Origin: Theristus sp. LFF4_11 | Taxonomy: Eukaryota > Nematoda > Chromadorea > Monhysterida > Xyalidae | Direction: 5' to 3' | Length of the DNA stretch: 64,000 nucleotides | Assembly: GCA_030248135.1 (NCBI GenBank) | Contig: JASANC010003967.1 | Coordinates: 1-64,000, forward strand | Part shown: in pieces, positions 1-11,731 of the stretch | Position numbering within the stretch: position 1 is the first letter of the stretch | Layout of the letters: the number at the start of each line of letters is the position of its first letter | Notes under the pieces: generated by a model | Database searches by the model: none | Told to the model about the DNA's origin: nothing | What the model saw: the letters and a program-made list of their open reading frames with translations, nothing else | Position numbers and translations under genes: made by a program

Positions 1-901
1 TCCACTGCTTCGCCGTCGATCATGGCCACATCTTTTTTGATGCTGCAATCTATATCTTGTGGAACTACAGTCTTTTTTTGTTCAGAAACAATCAATTACT
101 TCTTGTTAGCTATTGTAATGAAGTTCTATCTTTTCGTGTAAAGGAGGCGGCGTAATGTTGAATGATGTGTGGAAAAGCCGCACAGCTGAAAAGATGTGCC
201 GCGCCCGAACGCAGTTCGAATACTATATAAAACAAAATTATTTAGTGAGGAAAGATTCTGATTAGCTTTTTCCCCAATTTTTTTGCACGAATCTGCCGAC
301 AGAATACGTCAAGTTTCGGTGATTTCAAATTGCCGCACAGCCATAAAAATTTTTGTCTATCTTTGCGTGCAAACGCATATTGATTGGGGCTCGTTTAATA
401 AGAAAGATAATAGATGGCAAACAGCAGCAACAGCCAAATCAAAGTGGGCACCGTTCCACTGCTTCGCCGTCGATCATGGCCACATCTTTTTTGATGCTGC
501 AATCTATATCTTGTGGAACTACAGTCTTTTTTTGTTCAGAAACAATCAATTACTTCTTGTTAGCTATTGTAATGAAGTTCTATCTTTTCGTGTAAAGGAG
601 GCGGCGTAATGTTGAATGATGTGTGGAAAAGCCGCACAGCTGAAAAGATGTGCCGCGCCCGAACGCAGTTCGAATACTATATAAAACAAAATTATTTAGT
701 GAGGAAAGATTCTGATTAGCTTTTTCCCCAATTTTTTTGCACGAATCTGCCGACAGAATACGTCAAGTTTCGGTGATTTCAAATTGCCGCACAGCCATAA
801 AAATTTTTGTCTATCTTTGCGTGCAAACGCATATTGATTGGGGCTCGTTTAATAAGAAAGATAATAGATGGCAAACAGCAGCAACAGCCAAATCAAAGTG
901 G
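1..901 (+). repeat. 454-bp tandem direct repeat (family R1), two copies
   Basis: Positions 1-454 recur almost exactly at 455-901, with a period of 454 bp; the window opens inside the first copy. The unit includes a stretch reading like TGCCGCACAG and a GGAGGCGGCGTAATG segment. Short open frames at 283-609 and 737-922 are the same reading repeated and show no recognisable protein. Diverged copies lie in the opposite orientation at about 11470-11731 and 13212-13296, so this is a dispersed family that is tandem here. Confidence 0.85.
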
Positions 902-1134
902 TCGATTGTTTTCATTGCATAAGAATGATGACGATTAGGACTTTTACAGAACATAGAGAGTAAAAAATTCTCATGAATAATCATTAAAAATGGAGTGCAG
1001 CTAGAGATGATGATATATATATGACAAATTCAGAATAGCTTGGCGCCAATTCAAATCGACCAAAATTGACACGCTAAGACACACAGACACACACACGGTC
1101 TTCCTGTTTTAGTATTATAGACTAGCCAATTGAC

Positions 1135-1890
1135 CCGAGCGTATGTGGCTTAATCCAGCCAACCTAAGCCAAGCCTTTTTTGTAAAGTGAAAATGCGAAG
1201 TTTATGATTTTGCTATTTTTACCCTTTCACCCTAACCTAAGTCAAGCCTTTTTGTAAGTGAAGTAAAACTGAATAAAAAGTATAAAAATTAACGTTTTTT
1301 CAATTACCCGTTTTAAAAAGCTAATGCTTCTTTTATTCGTTTATCCTAACGTAAACGAAGCCTTTATGTAAAGTGAAAATGCTAAGTTTATGATTTTGCT
1401 ATTTTTACCCGTTCACCCTAACCTAAGTCAAGCCTTTTTTGTAAGTGAAGTAAGACCAAATAAAAAGTATAAAAATTAACGTTTTTTTTCAATTACCCGT
1501 TTTAAAAAGCGAATGCTTCTTTTAACCCGCTTACCCTAACATAAGCCAAGCCTTTTTTGCAAAGTGAAAATGCGAAGTTTATAATTTTCATATTTTTGCT
1601 TGTTCACCCTAACTTAAGTCAAGCCTTTTTGTAAGTGAAGTAAAAATAAAAATATAAAAAACAACGTTTTTTTGATTACCCGTTTCAAAAAGCTAATGCT
1701 TCTTTTACCCGCTTACCCTAACATAAGCCAAGCCTTTCTTGTAAAGTGAAAATGGACCAAATAAAAAGTATAAAAATTAACGTTTTTTTAATTACCTGTT
1801 TTAAAAAGCGAATGCTTCTTTTACCCGCTTACCCTAACATAAGCCAAGCCTTTCTTGTAAAGTGAAAATGAATAGCAGAAATAAAAAAGT
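1135..1890. repeat. Degenerate tandem array with CCTAAGCCAAGCC-type units
   Basis: A block of about 150-180 bp recurs imperfectly four to five times. Each copy has an anchor reading CCCTAACCTAAGTCAAGCC followed by TTTTTGTAAAGTGAAAATG and an A/T-rich tail containing AACGTTTTTT. Related single units recur at about 2845-3120, 3195-3225, 44660-44735 and 57290-57360. It is non-coding. The anchor resembles degenerate GCCTAA repeats, but the units are too irregular to be a telomere tract. Confidence 0.7.
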
Positions 1891-1927
1891 GACGTTTTTA
1901 AGTTTCGTTTTACAGTAATTGTTCCTT

Positions 1928-2262
1928 TTACCCGTTTACTCTAACATAACCGAAGCCTTTTGCAAAGTGGAAATGAATGGTAAATATAGATACCATAGCG
2001 ACCCAACTAAAAACTAACTTTTTTTGAAAGACATGAGCAGCAACAATTGCCGTTTGCCCATCGTACGTTACGTTGAAATTATCGCTCATAACCGTGGCGT
2101 TTACTCTAACATAACCGAAGCCTTTTGCAAAGAGGAAATGAATGGTAAATATAGATACCATAGCGACCCAACTAAAAACTAACTTTTTTTGAAAGACATG
2201 AGCAGCAACAATTGCCGTTTGCCCATCGTACGTTACGTTGAAATTATCGCTCATAACCGTGG
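1928..2262. repeat. Tandem duplication of about 168 bp
   Basis: The segment from 1928 to about 2095 is repeated at about 2098-2262 with only a few differences. The copies contain the CCGAAGCC variant of the neighbouring array. The 108-residue open frame on the minus strand simply reads through both copies, so its protein is an internal duplication, not a gene. Confidence 0.8.
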
Positions 2263-4120
2263 AGTATCAATTTGAAAAGAGTAGTATCATGATGACTTTC
2301 AGCTATGAAGAGCGGCGCTTTGTGTAAACAATTTCAAGTGATATCAAAAATAGATAAAGATTGAGATTGAGATGAAGCTTTCTTAAATGGCAAAAATAGC
2401 AAAAAATGGGCGCCAATTCAAAAGTGTGACGGACAGACAGACAGACAAATTGTAAATTTAGTAGTAACTAGCCAATTGACCCGTGCCTACGGCACGGTTA
2501 GCTGATAAATACAATTATTACGGTATTTTTGAGTGGATTTTGGCCTTTTGAACCGTGCTAAAAATGCATTGCATTTAGATTTTGAGCTGCTATAGTCGTT
2601 CCCGTTCAAATTATCAAAAACAATCTTCTGATGAAGAACACAATCTTTACTGCATTCCAATTTAAAACTAAAAGCAGTCTTATTTAATCACCAATGGTCA
2701 ATTGCTGTTCCCGTTGAAAATATGTAAAGCGATTTTAAAGTTAGTTGAATTGAAACGACAAAAAGTAACGTTTTATAAAAATCATTTTTGAATGTAATGT
2801 AATAGCAATTTTGAATTTTTGTTTTCGAATTTCGAATTTTTTACTCGTTCACCCTGTTCTAAGCCAATCCTTTTTTGTAAAGTGAAAATATAAAAAATGA
2901 ACAAAAAATATTGTTTTGAAAGCATAGTGCAATGAGCACTTCCAATGCCGATGTCATTTTGCAACCCGATTTGAAATTTTGTTTTTGAAATGGACACATT
3001 TCAAATTAAACCCGCGTGTTGAAAACAGATTTAAAATGTGAAGTTTATAATTTTGCTGTATTATGTTTTTCATCCGTTCACCCTGCTCTAAGCCAATCCT
3101 TTTTTGTACAGTGAAAAAATAAAAAAAAATAACAAAAAATAAAAAATTGACGTTGAAATGAAAAAACATTTAAAAACAGTTTTTTTGTACCTTAACATAT
3201 ACCCTAACATATAAGCCAAGCCTTTTAGTTGAGTTGCTTAGATAAAACGATAAAACTTTTCTGTTTTTGAAAAAGTCTCAAGCAATAACTTTACAACATT
3301 TTTCTGTTTTTGGAAAAGTTCTCAAGCATTAATTGTTCATCCAAATGATAATGAAAAGTATTGTCTTGAGGGCAAAGTGCAATGTGCACTTGCAATTTCG
3401 ATGTCGCTTTGCAACCTGATTTAAAAAAAACAATTGCAACCATTATTCATAGTTGATTTTCTTTCATCTTTCGCTTTTGGTCAGTTTGAACAGCAACAAT
3501 TGCAATGTTAAGGCGTTGTCGCGGATGACCAAAGAGTATCATGATGACTTCGCAGTGCAGAGTGACGTTTTAGAGAAAATGATTTGCATTGATAATAGGT
3601 CAAGAAATTGGGATTTATCTATCTTTAATAGCAAAAATGAGCGCCAATTCAAATTGCAAAAAAGTGACACACACAGACACCACTATTATCTTAGTATAAT
3701 AGAAAATATAGATAGATAGATTCTTTGTTCACTGCACGCACTATCGGCATTTTTGAGGAGGCAACTCCTAATCTGCAATTTTTAATCTTGCCTTGATTGA
3801 GAATACAAGGAGTGCCTTATTAATTCGGCCATACTGTACCTGAAGATCGTGTCAAGAACATAGACGGCCAACGCCACGTAGACTGCAACCGTGATCAACA
3901 GCAGGTAGAAGCTGGAGGTTGATGCGTCGCGGTACATGTTGGCGACCTGGAGGTTTTTCATTCGTGACAGTTTCATTGTTGAAAAACGAAGTTTATACGA
4001 ATTGGAAAATAAACTACTTCGAAAACGGAAATGTTTTTGTTTTGATACAACAACAAATATTTGATTTGATTTGAACAACAAATACACTATGCTCTGTGTG
4101 TCAGTCAGTATTTCGTTTGC
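2263..4120. other. Intergenic, repeat-derived A/T-rich DNA
   Basis: I see no supportable gene. The stretch holds isolated units of the CCTAAGCC-type array at about 2845-2890, 3080-3120 and 3195-3225. It also contains the phrase CTAGCCAATTGACCCG (about 2468), which also occurs near 1123. Short open frames here show no domain or codon bias. Confidence 0.5.
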
Positions 4121-4126
4121 TTTCTG

Positions 4127-4378
4127 GCCAGCGGACTGACAAACAAACTCTGTGGCCGCAGTTTTTTCTGCAGGTGAAGGTGTAGGGCTTTCGCCTACCG
4201 TTCTGTAAGTGGAAAGTTCGAACTCCGCTGCGGACAAGACACACAATGGAGAAACTAAAGTGACCAAAAACATCTAATGGTCTACTCCCTCCAGAGCCGA
4301 GGGTAAATTGGGCTCGGGGCAGTATTGCCCGTTTCCGCCGGAGTTTGGTACCTTAGGATTTCCGGAACCGGCGCGCGA
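4127..4378 (+). mobile_element. tRNA-derived SINE, family T1
   Basis: This segment matches the reverse complement of 31275-31500 over about 230 bp. The head has a tRNA-like promoter: a degenerate A-box region (near 4168) and a B-box AGTTCGAACTCC (near 4215). A unique body follows, ending in GGTTTCCGGAACCGG-like sequence and an A/T-rich tail. The 163-residue minus-strand open frame at 3782-4273 overlaps it and is probably fortuitous. A 3' fragment of the same family lies near 44418-44450. Confidence 0.7.
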
Positions 4379-5754
4379 ACAAATAAAAAAATAATAATAA
4401 AGGACCAGAAAACAAACATCATATTACGATGGGCAATACGTACTAATTTCTGTGAAAATTTGACGGTTATGTTTGCATAAGTTCACCTGATCTGAGAGAT
4501 CAATGAATCGATACCAAAGGAATGTGAGCGCCCCGTCGTAATTCATGGTCAGCATTTGTTGCCCGTCGCCCGGAGTCCCAGCTCTGTTTCAAAGTGGATT
4601 TTTATGCGCAAACTAAATTTGGGGCAGAAAGACTGAAACAGACGCAAACTTTTGCAAAGACAGACAACAAAAGATTCAGATGCACAATTAATGTTTAGTA
4701 ATTTCAAAATCGCTGTTAAACTTGGTCATTTCATATACCTGTGCTGATGTGCATCAGAAGTTGATGCGTGCTGATAGGTTGCTGATGAGCCATGAGCATT
4801 ACCATCAATCGGCATCTTGTCGCTTAGACTTCATCAAATATAGTTGTTTGACGCGCTGCTTTTCCAATTCGTTAATGTAACTTTTTTACATTCGCTTTCT
4901 TTGGTCCACAATTATCGTTGTTGAAATACTTTTTTTAGTTCAGTACAGGACCAGGACTTCACGAAGCCAAATACCGTCGTGTGCCACTCATTTTCACGCT
5001 CTTCATGCAGTGCTGTGATCCTTTTTTCTCGGCTTGCATTGCAGGCTTCATCAGTTCAGTTTTCTATTTTTTTGCAATCAGTCTTGATGCTTCGCAATGT
5101 AATATCGTAATCCAGTTTCTATCACTTCTGTGCCATATTTTTGTCCTTTGTGGCGGTTTTTCCAGCGATGTCATTTGCCGCGTATTGTTGCGGCTTTCGA
5201 AAGTGCAGATCAGCAAAACTGAATTTACACGTGAAAATTCGTATTCTCCCGTTTTTCTTTGTGCTGCAATTCATCTGTGATTTCGAACTGTATTGACATT
5301 TTTTGCATGTGTGTATGGGTGAAAAATGCGCATAAAATCAAAAGCCATTGTGTATTGTTGGAGAGACTGAATAAAAAAACGATTGATGTTCCTGTATTTC
5401 CGTTAAGCACAGGGGTCAAGTCAAATGCTAGATCCGCTTTGAATATGAAATGATTTGAAACAAAGAGTTTCTCAAAAGCTAGCTCTTTTAAGCCGGACAC
5501 AAAATACATTGACTTAACCCATCCGAAGAAGAACATGCAAGAATAAAGCCTCTTCAAACAAAAATTTACAGCAAAAAGCACGCAGGATGACAGAGCAAAC
5601 CAAAAAAAAAGCGCAGGTCATTTATCTACATTTCCGCAAAACGGTATTACATGCGTGTCAAGGCTGAATTTCTCAAAGCCAAACCGCATATGACATGACA
5701 TTCAAATCGAAACCAGCAGTTTTGGCATGCGACCAACGCCAGAACGAGAGTGCG
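4379..5754. other. Intergenic, no gene recognised
   Basis: Mixed-composition DNA with several short open frames on both strands (for example 4981-5280 plus and 5225-5581 minus) that overlap each other. None shows family resemblance, splice-bounded coding segments or codon bias. I see nothing supportable here. Confidence 0.4.
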
Positions 5755-6020
5755 TACCGTAAAGTCTTGCATATAAGGTTCCTCCCACTTATAAGACCCC
5801 ACCCAAAAGTGGGCGGAGTGTCACACGGCGGGAAACCAAAAAAATTCAAAATTTTGACTTGGTCAAAATCCTACTCCGTTTATAAGGCCAGGAATTCCTA
5901 ATGTTCGCTTTATAAGACCTCCTCCCACTTATAAGGTTGTCACACGAAATTCCACTTTTTTCAGAAATTTTTGATTTTCAAATTTATATAGGGAGGCCTT
6001 ACATGCAAGACTTTACGGTG
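5755..6020 (-). mobile_element. MITE with TACCGTAAAG terminal inverted repeats
   Basis: The left end reads TACCGTAAAGTCTTGCATAT and the right end is its near inverse, ATGCAAGACTTTACGGT. The same element lies in the opposite orientation, with intact ends, at 62139-62398. The interior carries repeated CTTATAAG-type motifs and a CCGCCGTGTGACA segment shared by both copies. It is about 265 bp with no coding capacity, so a non-autonomous DNA element; a TA target duplication is possible. Confidence 0.85.
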
Positions 6021-6659
6021 TGTTCAGGAGCTGTGCCCACAATCAGACCAATAATTGGGGGGTGGGCAACTCGGATGAACTCCCACCGGAAGAAATCTTG
6101 AAATATGCGGCAGAAAAACTATGAAGAAACGCGCGCGCGCATACACGCCAATAAATAAATCTGTGCTCTGTAATCAGAGCAGCCGTTGTTTGCTTGTTTT
6201 CCACATTGCACCGAAAATCGGAAAAGTTTGCGTGTTCTTGAAGGCAATATATATTTTTTTGTGTTATTCTGGTTCATTATGTTTCTGGTGTCTGACGGCG
6301 TCATAGCAAAACCGCACAGACATGCACAACAAAATTATGGATGTACGTGCTGGCGCTGTAAATGTATTTGTGTCACAATTTCTCAAAGAAAGTGCACGGA
6401 TAGCATTTGCTGCACTGCTGGGACTTCAGCACTGCGGGCCACTTAGGTGGCAATCTTTGCAACATGCAACGAACGAATGGTATTTTTTATTCAACTGAGC
6501 GGATTTCAAAAAATCACACAAATGAAATTCAAACAGTTTCGTTGTCCTACAGCGCCAACTTCCACCCGGCGATCTTGCTGTCGTCGCGTGCGGAGACTCG
6601 TCTGAAAATGAGTAGGCTTAGGCTACAAAAATGGAATGAGAAACAAACCAAAAGTTTAC

Positions 6660-6735
6660 GCATGCCTTAAAGTTTTGCATATGAGGATCTCACTCAATTT
6701 AAAAATTTTAAAAAAAGTTGAATATTGTGTGAAGT
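6660..6735 (+). mobile_element. Degenerate fragment of the TACCGTAAAG MITE
   Basis: The segment beginning CCTTAAAGTTTTGCATATGA and ending near ATATTGTGTGA aligns with the first 80 bases of the intact element at 62139. It lies just beyond the 3' end of the first receptor gene. Confidence 0.5.
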
Positions 6736-6879
6736 CGCGACAAGCGGGAGGAGGTCCTATAAAAAGAGAAGCTTGCGAACGAATGAAAGAGTGCGTCGTT
6801 TGTCGGTAAAAATTCGTGTGTTCTGTCCGGATCTTGACACACGGCTGAACATTGTGCTTCAACTTTGCCGATTCAGCAG

Positions 6880-9800
6880 TCAATCCGCCGTCAAACGTTC
6901 CACTGTCGGCCGCCCGTGGCCCTCGCAATGTTTTTTCTCAGAGACCCACTTTGACAAGTGTATGGCAGCGACGATGCGACTCAACGTCGAGCCGGTGCGC
7001 GCGCGATGCAACGGTGACGCCGCCACTGACGCGGTGCCGCTGTCGCTGGCGGCGTTCGCTGCGGCGGCGGCGCGCTTTTGCTTTCGGCGCCATCGAATGC
7101 GCGGCGGCGCGGTGAGACGCCGCTCGATGGTCGTCTGCGTGTGCACGGACAGCAGCCGCCGCTTCATGAACGCCTGTTGTGACGCGTGCTGTGCGGCCAC
7201 CGCCGCGTGCTGCTTTGACCTGTGCGTTTTCATCAGATAAAATTGCAGCATTTGGCAACCGTTTACCGCTTAGCACACACACGCCCGACCACATGGTGAC
7301 TCGACATTTGCACCATAATACAACAACTTGCACCGTATTTACAACAAATCTGCACCATCCCATACGGTGTGGGGTGCCAATGTGCGCAGCCCGTAAAGAT
7401 CTTTTTTTTGCGGTGGCGTTTTGGTGACACCAGTTTAAGGGCTGTGCACGATTTGCAAGGCAGCCGGTGCAATGAAGCGAAGCTAGCAAGGTTTGTTCCT
7501 GCGTGCCGGACACCGGTCTGAAGGCTGCGCACATCGGTGCCCCACACCGCTCGCTCGGGTATGATCTGCACCATGTTACAGCAACCTGTAGCAACCATAT
7601 CACGTTGCAACAAAACTCTTGACTTCACCATGTACGAACAAAGTCGACGACGAACACTCACAGGCACGAGCACATTTTGCCGAGCGCTTTTCGAATGTCG
7701 CGCACACGCAGCGCGTACAGGTACGCATTGAGCGGCAGACGCATGACCATGAGCAGATTGACGAGCACACTCGTTCCGGCGAGCAGCCACGGGCTCTGCG
7801 CCATCATGCGACTCGCCGGATACGGACAGCGCTCGCAGATTACCGCCAGCCTGCGCTTGGGAACTGCATTGATCCAGATGTGAACTGCGTGAATTATTTG
7901 TGTGTATTGAGCTGCGCCAGAAAAAAAGGCGCTTTTTTTGTAAATCGTCGCACTGATGATAACGAAATTTGTTTTGGCGACCAACTTTATGGTGGCAATC
8001 TTTTTCGGGCGGACCGTTCATTTTTTATGAACGAGTGAATGTTGGACATTTGCCAAATGTTCACTTGCATGCATGTGTACAAGCACGCCACTGTGTTTGT
8101 GTTTGTGTTTGGGTCTCTGAACTACATGCTGTTCATGCTGGAGTTTCCTGTTTTTTTCGCGAAATAAAATGGAATGGAATGGATGGATGGATGGATGGAT
8201 GGATGGATGGATGGATGGATGGATGGATGGGTGGAATGGGTGGATGGATGGTGTGTGACGGTGCAACATTCGGAGCTTCATCAGCGAGAAGTTGATCAGT
8301 TAAATCTTCAGCTACTTCTTCAGTCTTTGTCTGCCGTCATTTGCGAGTACTGACAAAAGAAAAAAAACCGACCGAGCGCAACGCACCAGGCAAAACTCGG
8401 CAGCCACGTGCACAGGAAGCACGCGAGTATCGTCAGCGAGACGTGCGTGGTGCGGCGTTGGCGTTGGCGTATGCGCGCGTTCATGGTGTTCGTACGCAAC
8501 AGCGGCGTCAACTGGCGTCTGTTGGCGTCACGTTCGCCCGCCAGTTGCTCTTTGCGCAACAGTTTCGACATCACGCGGCGTCGCGTCGACGAGATCGCTC
8601 GTCTGCTGCTGCAGCTATAATCGGTCGCAACAAACGAATAGCATTTGTGCTACATGAGTTCATTTTAACCTATAGGAACTTTCAAACTTCTAAAGTATCT
8701 AACTAAACGCCGTTATCGAAAAGTGCGTTCGGATGTTGTTTCTTATTGTTTATTTTGAATGGTCATGGGAAGCGCACGTGCATAAGAAACTCAAGTGACC
8801 ACTGATTCGTTAAACCATTCTAAATGATCTGAACGCACAGAAATTTTCTTTAAACCGGTCTGTTTCTTTTCAGAGTACAGATCTCGCTATTGACGAAAAA
8901 ACGCGAGATCCACAGCCTCTACAGACATGCAGATGATTGTTCAATGGCCGTCCGCTTGTGCGAGTGACCTATTTTTCAAACGTGTCCCACTGAAATGACG
9001 TCATGTGCCGCAAAACATGCGCTTGCCGTTCACAGCAAGCCAGACTTTCCGTTTAGCCGGTTTCTTCCCGCAAACAAATGGTGAATGTCGAATCAGTCAC
9101 ATCAAACTGACATTTTAGTGCCTGTACTTTGACAAACAGACGTTTTTAAAGCAAATGACGTCATTTTAGCCCGGACACGTTTGAATAAATCCACAATAAT
9201 ACCTGGGCGTGTTCGTGGCGGTATTCGCGTTGGGCATGGTCGTTTGCGTGCCGCGGTTGGCGGCGCACATCGGGGACTGACGACGGACGCGAAACAAGAA
9301 CGCCGCGTAGACGATCACGGTCGCGAAGATCGGCGCCAACACGACGGCGACCATCGTGAAACGGAACGCGTCCGAGTTGAACACGGACACCCGGTAGCAG
9401 AATTGCTGTCCGTGGCCGATGTAGACGAAGAGCGCGGCGAACAGCACGTGCGGCAGCGTCCACGTCACCCACAGCGTCGAGACCAGCGGCTGGCCGAGCG
9501 ACTGCTGACGGGTGGGAAAGGCGATCGCGAAGTAGTGCTGCAAACGTGTGAACAACGTCGCTCACAAAAGAGCTCAACTGAGAATGGTCGCTGAAAGCCG
9601 CCTAAATCACCGCACAAAGATACAACAGAAGGCCACTTTGCGGCAAGTTCGTCATACTGGACGTATGCTGTCAGCTATAGCGCTATCGTACAATAACACA
9701 TGAGATCTGACGTATCGAGGTGTGTCGTGTGCATTTTCACGTCGCGCATGGACGGTACGTAACATTGTAGTACAAGATCTGACCTCTGCCGTATACACAA

Positions 9801-10647
9801 TATACGTCAGTATGAACGGCCCTCCCAGCAACGTTTATCTTGCCGCGAGTGACGCGTTCGGTCGGTATACTTTTTTTGATTTAGACGTGCAAAACGCGCG
9901 ATCATCAACAACACCAACCTGAACGGCCAACAGCAGTATGTGCATGACGGCGTTCAGGATAGAGCCGAGACGGAGCGCCTCGATGACGACGCCGAGACAC
10001 CAGTCGTAGAGCACCTGCAGGTCGAGCAGCCATGGCACGTGCACGGTGTTCACCAGCAGACTGGCCGTCATCAACAGCGACGTCCACAGGTCGGCCGCCG
10101 CTAAACTGTAGCTCAGTTTCAGCACCGGCTGCTCGAAACTGCGTACGAAGCGAGCGGACAGCAGAACTATAGGCGCACACACAGTTTCAAGCAAACCGTC
10201 ATTGCGCCGGAGCACACAGCGCATGCTGCAAGTTCACGACAACGCTCTTTTTCTGCTCCGCTTACAGTGCAGTATTGCGAAATGTATACTAAAATACCAA
10301 ATTACTCTCGCACATGTGAATGACGAAAACCACGCTGAAATTCTCTGTGCTGCGCAAAGCTTTTAGGTTGGCAACCGAAAAATCAGCTAGGTAATCGTTC
10401 CAAAAGACCACTCGCACATTTTCACTCTTTGCGGAGTAAAAAAAGGTGTTGTCGAGAACAACGGCATCCGTTCAGATGGTTGGCGGTTTGTTTGAAAGTG
10501 TGTCTGCGACCCGATTGAGAGAAGAACGATGCCAAGTATGATGACAGCAAAGATCAGTATTGTGCCGATGTTCAGTAAATTGCCGACTTTGGCGTAGTAG
10601 TCGGCTTGCTTTTGGAATGCGGAATAATCGGTGGTATTGTCATTCAT
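6880..10647 (-). CDS. Class A (rhodopsin-like) G-protein coupled receptor, paralogue 1
   Basis: A seven-helix membrane receptor in six exons: 10647-10511, 10138-9919, 9537-9203, 8614-8387, 7850-7662 and 7219-6880. This model is about 482 residues and in frame throughout. TM1 is in exon 1, after an N-terminal N-x-T glycosylation site. TM2-TM3 are in exon 2 ([10 protein letters not shown] is a typical TM2). TM4-TM5 and loop 3 are in exon 3, TM6 ([10 protein letters not shown]) in exon 4, TM7 in exon 5, and a basic Ala-rich tail in exon 6. The DRY box position reads QHY (exon junction LLLAVQ^HYFAIAFP), and the NPxxY position reads LPLNAYLY. Exon 2 has a stronger acceptor at 10166, but it is out of phase with exon 1; the in-phase acceptor used here gives consistent models in both paralogues. 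The ligand is unknown. It is a tandem duplicate of the gene at 15187-18887, with the same intron positions. Confidence 0.82.
7292..7634. mobile_element. Palindromic element filling receptor 1 intron 5
   Basis: The two halves of this segment are inverted copies. Both outer ends read ACATGGTGA, and an inner arm at 7361-7388 (CGGTGTGGGG then ATGTGCGCAGCC) recurs inverted at 7522-7550. It occupies nearly all of the intron between exons 5 and 6 (7220-7661). The structure suggests a MITE with long inverted arms of roughly 100 bp. I saw no second copy in the window. Confidence 0.6.
8140..8240 (+). repeat. ATGG microsatellite at the end of a repeat tail
   Basis: About fifteen ATGG units run from 8180 to 8240. 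They are preceded by GTTTCCTGTTTTTTTCGCG and AAATAAAATGGAATGG, which recurs nearly unchanged at 34590-34632. A repeat tail ending in an expandable motif, as SINE or LINE tails often do, would explain both. It sits in receptor 1 intron 4. Confidence 0.6.
8963..9202 (+). mobile_element. R3 MITE with TGACGTCA-bearing inverted arms, copy 1
   Basis: The left arm TTCAAACGTGTCCCACTGAA, followed by ATGACGTCATGTGC, is mirrored at the right by GCAAATGACGTCATTTTA and CGGACACGTTTGAA. The arms are about 34 bp and the element about 235 bp, without coding capacity. Further copies are at 16913-17145 (same orientation, the same intron of the paralogous receptor) and 28098-28338 (inverted, upstream of AGXT2). 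The right terminus reads GTATTATTGTGG on the minus strand and coincides with the splice donor after receptor 1 exon 3. Confidence 0.85.
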
Positions 10648-11469
10648 TATAGGGGTCGTTTGTTCTTGAATATAAGTAAAAATTCAATATCAATTATAGA
10701 AATACTGTTCAGACGGTCGTTTTCTAACGAATATGGTTCATTTTTTTCAGTCGGCAACTTGCTGGAGTCCTGGAGAAATGTCGGCGTACTAAGTTTGTGA
10801 AAAGTTCGTTGTCTATGTGTCCAGTATCTACCTTTTTGGGCCCTAAATGCCCCCGCACCCCTTTACGTCGAAAAACCTTATCGATCAATCGCTTACATAG
10901 TTTTTTCCTCGAAATTAACAGTAACTGTTCAAAAAATATAATTAAATTCAAAAGAAATATTACAGGAGACAAATCTGAAAAAGCTCTTCGGTTTTGCACG
11001 TTGATGAAACAAAAATGATGACAGAAACAAAATTCTAGGCGAAAGGGATTCGAACTTTATAATGACTAAAGTAGAAAAAATGAATGATACATAGGTGATT
11101 TAAAGTCTTTGAAAGTTTGAAAACTCATCAATATGTGTGGATTAAAAATGGGATTTTGGAGATCATTTGACATTTGTTCAGTTATTAAAGGGGCATATAA
11201 AAATCGTCAAGGTACGCATCTAATTTCAAAAACATCAGTTACTCATTCCTCCTGTAAACATGTTGATTGTTTAGTGCCAGAAGTAGCATAATGCACCATC
11301 TATTATTATTATTATTTTGTTTCTGCGACTCAATGCTAACATAAAAATGTGAGCAGTTTCAAGCTTGATGTGAGAATTTAAAATTTGCAAAATGACCCGT
11401 TTCCTTGACGGTTGAGTCTCTAAAAAGGGCCATAATTGTCGCATCAACAATGAAATGGTTTCCCTTTCG
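10648..11469. other. Intergenic upstream region of receptor 1
   Basis: A/T-rich DNA upstream of the first coding exon. Any promoter or 5' untranslated exon must lie here, but I recognise no core element. A degenerate R2-like phrase (TTCTGCGACTCAATGC) is visible near 11320. Confidence 0.4.
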
Positions 11470-11731
11470 AATCTTTCTTATTAAACGTGTCCGTTTGCAC
11501 GCACGGATGGAGAAAATGTTTCATGACTGTGCGGCAATTTGAAATCAACAAAACTTAAAACGTATTCTGACGACAGATTTGAGCAAGAAAATGAGAAAAA
11601 GCTAATCAGAACTTTTCTCACTAAATAATTTTATTTTATTTCATATTCGGACTACGTTCGGGCGCGAAACAGCTTTCAGCTGTGCTGCTTTTCCACACAG
11701 CATTCAACATTACTGCGCCTCCTTCGCACGA
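11470..11731 (-). repeat. R1 repeat, diverged inverted copy
   Basis: The reverse complement aligns with the 454-bp unit at the window start. Shared phrases include TGCCGCACAG, AATTATTTAGTGAG, GATTAGCTTTTTC and GTGTGGAAAAGC in the same order. Divergence is moderate and some blocks are missing. Confidence 0.75.

Noticed and set aside
283..922. Two nearly identical open frames (108 and 61 residues) in the first kilobase
   Set aside because: They are the same reading of the 454-bp tandem repeat; no domain and no independent evidence of coding.
1928..2254. 108-residue minus-strand open frame with internal sequence repetition
   Set aside because: The repetition follows the tandem DNA duplication exactly, so the frame is a by-product of the repeat.
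3782..4273. 163-residue minus-strand open frame starting with a hydrophobic segment
   Set aside because: It overlaps a SINE, and half of it is read from the element; no family resemblance or splice context.
6880..7603. Alternative long open frames over the GC-rich receptor 1 tail
   Set aside because: High GC content opens several frames; only one is continuous in phase with the TM7 exon and shares the tail motif with the paralogue.
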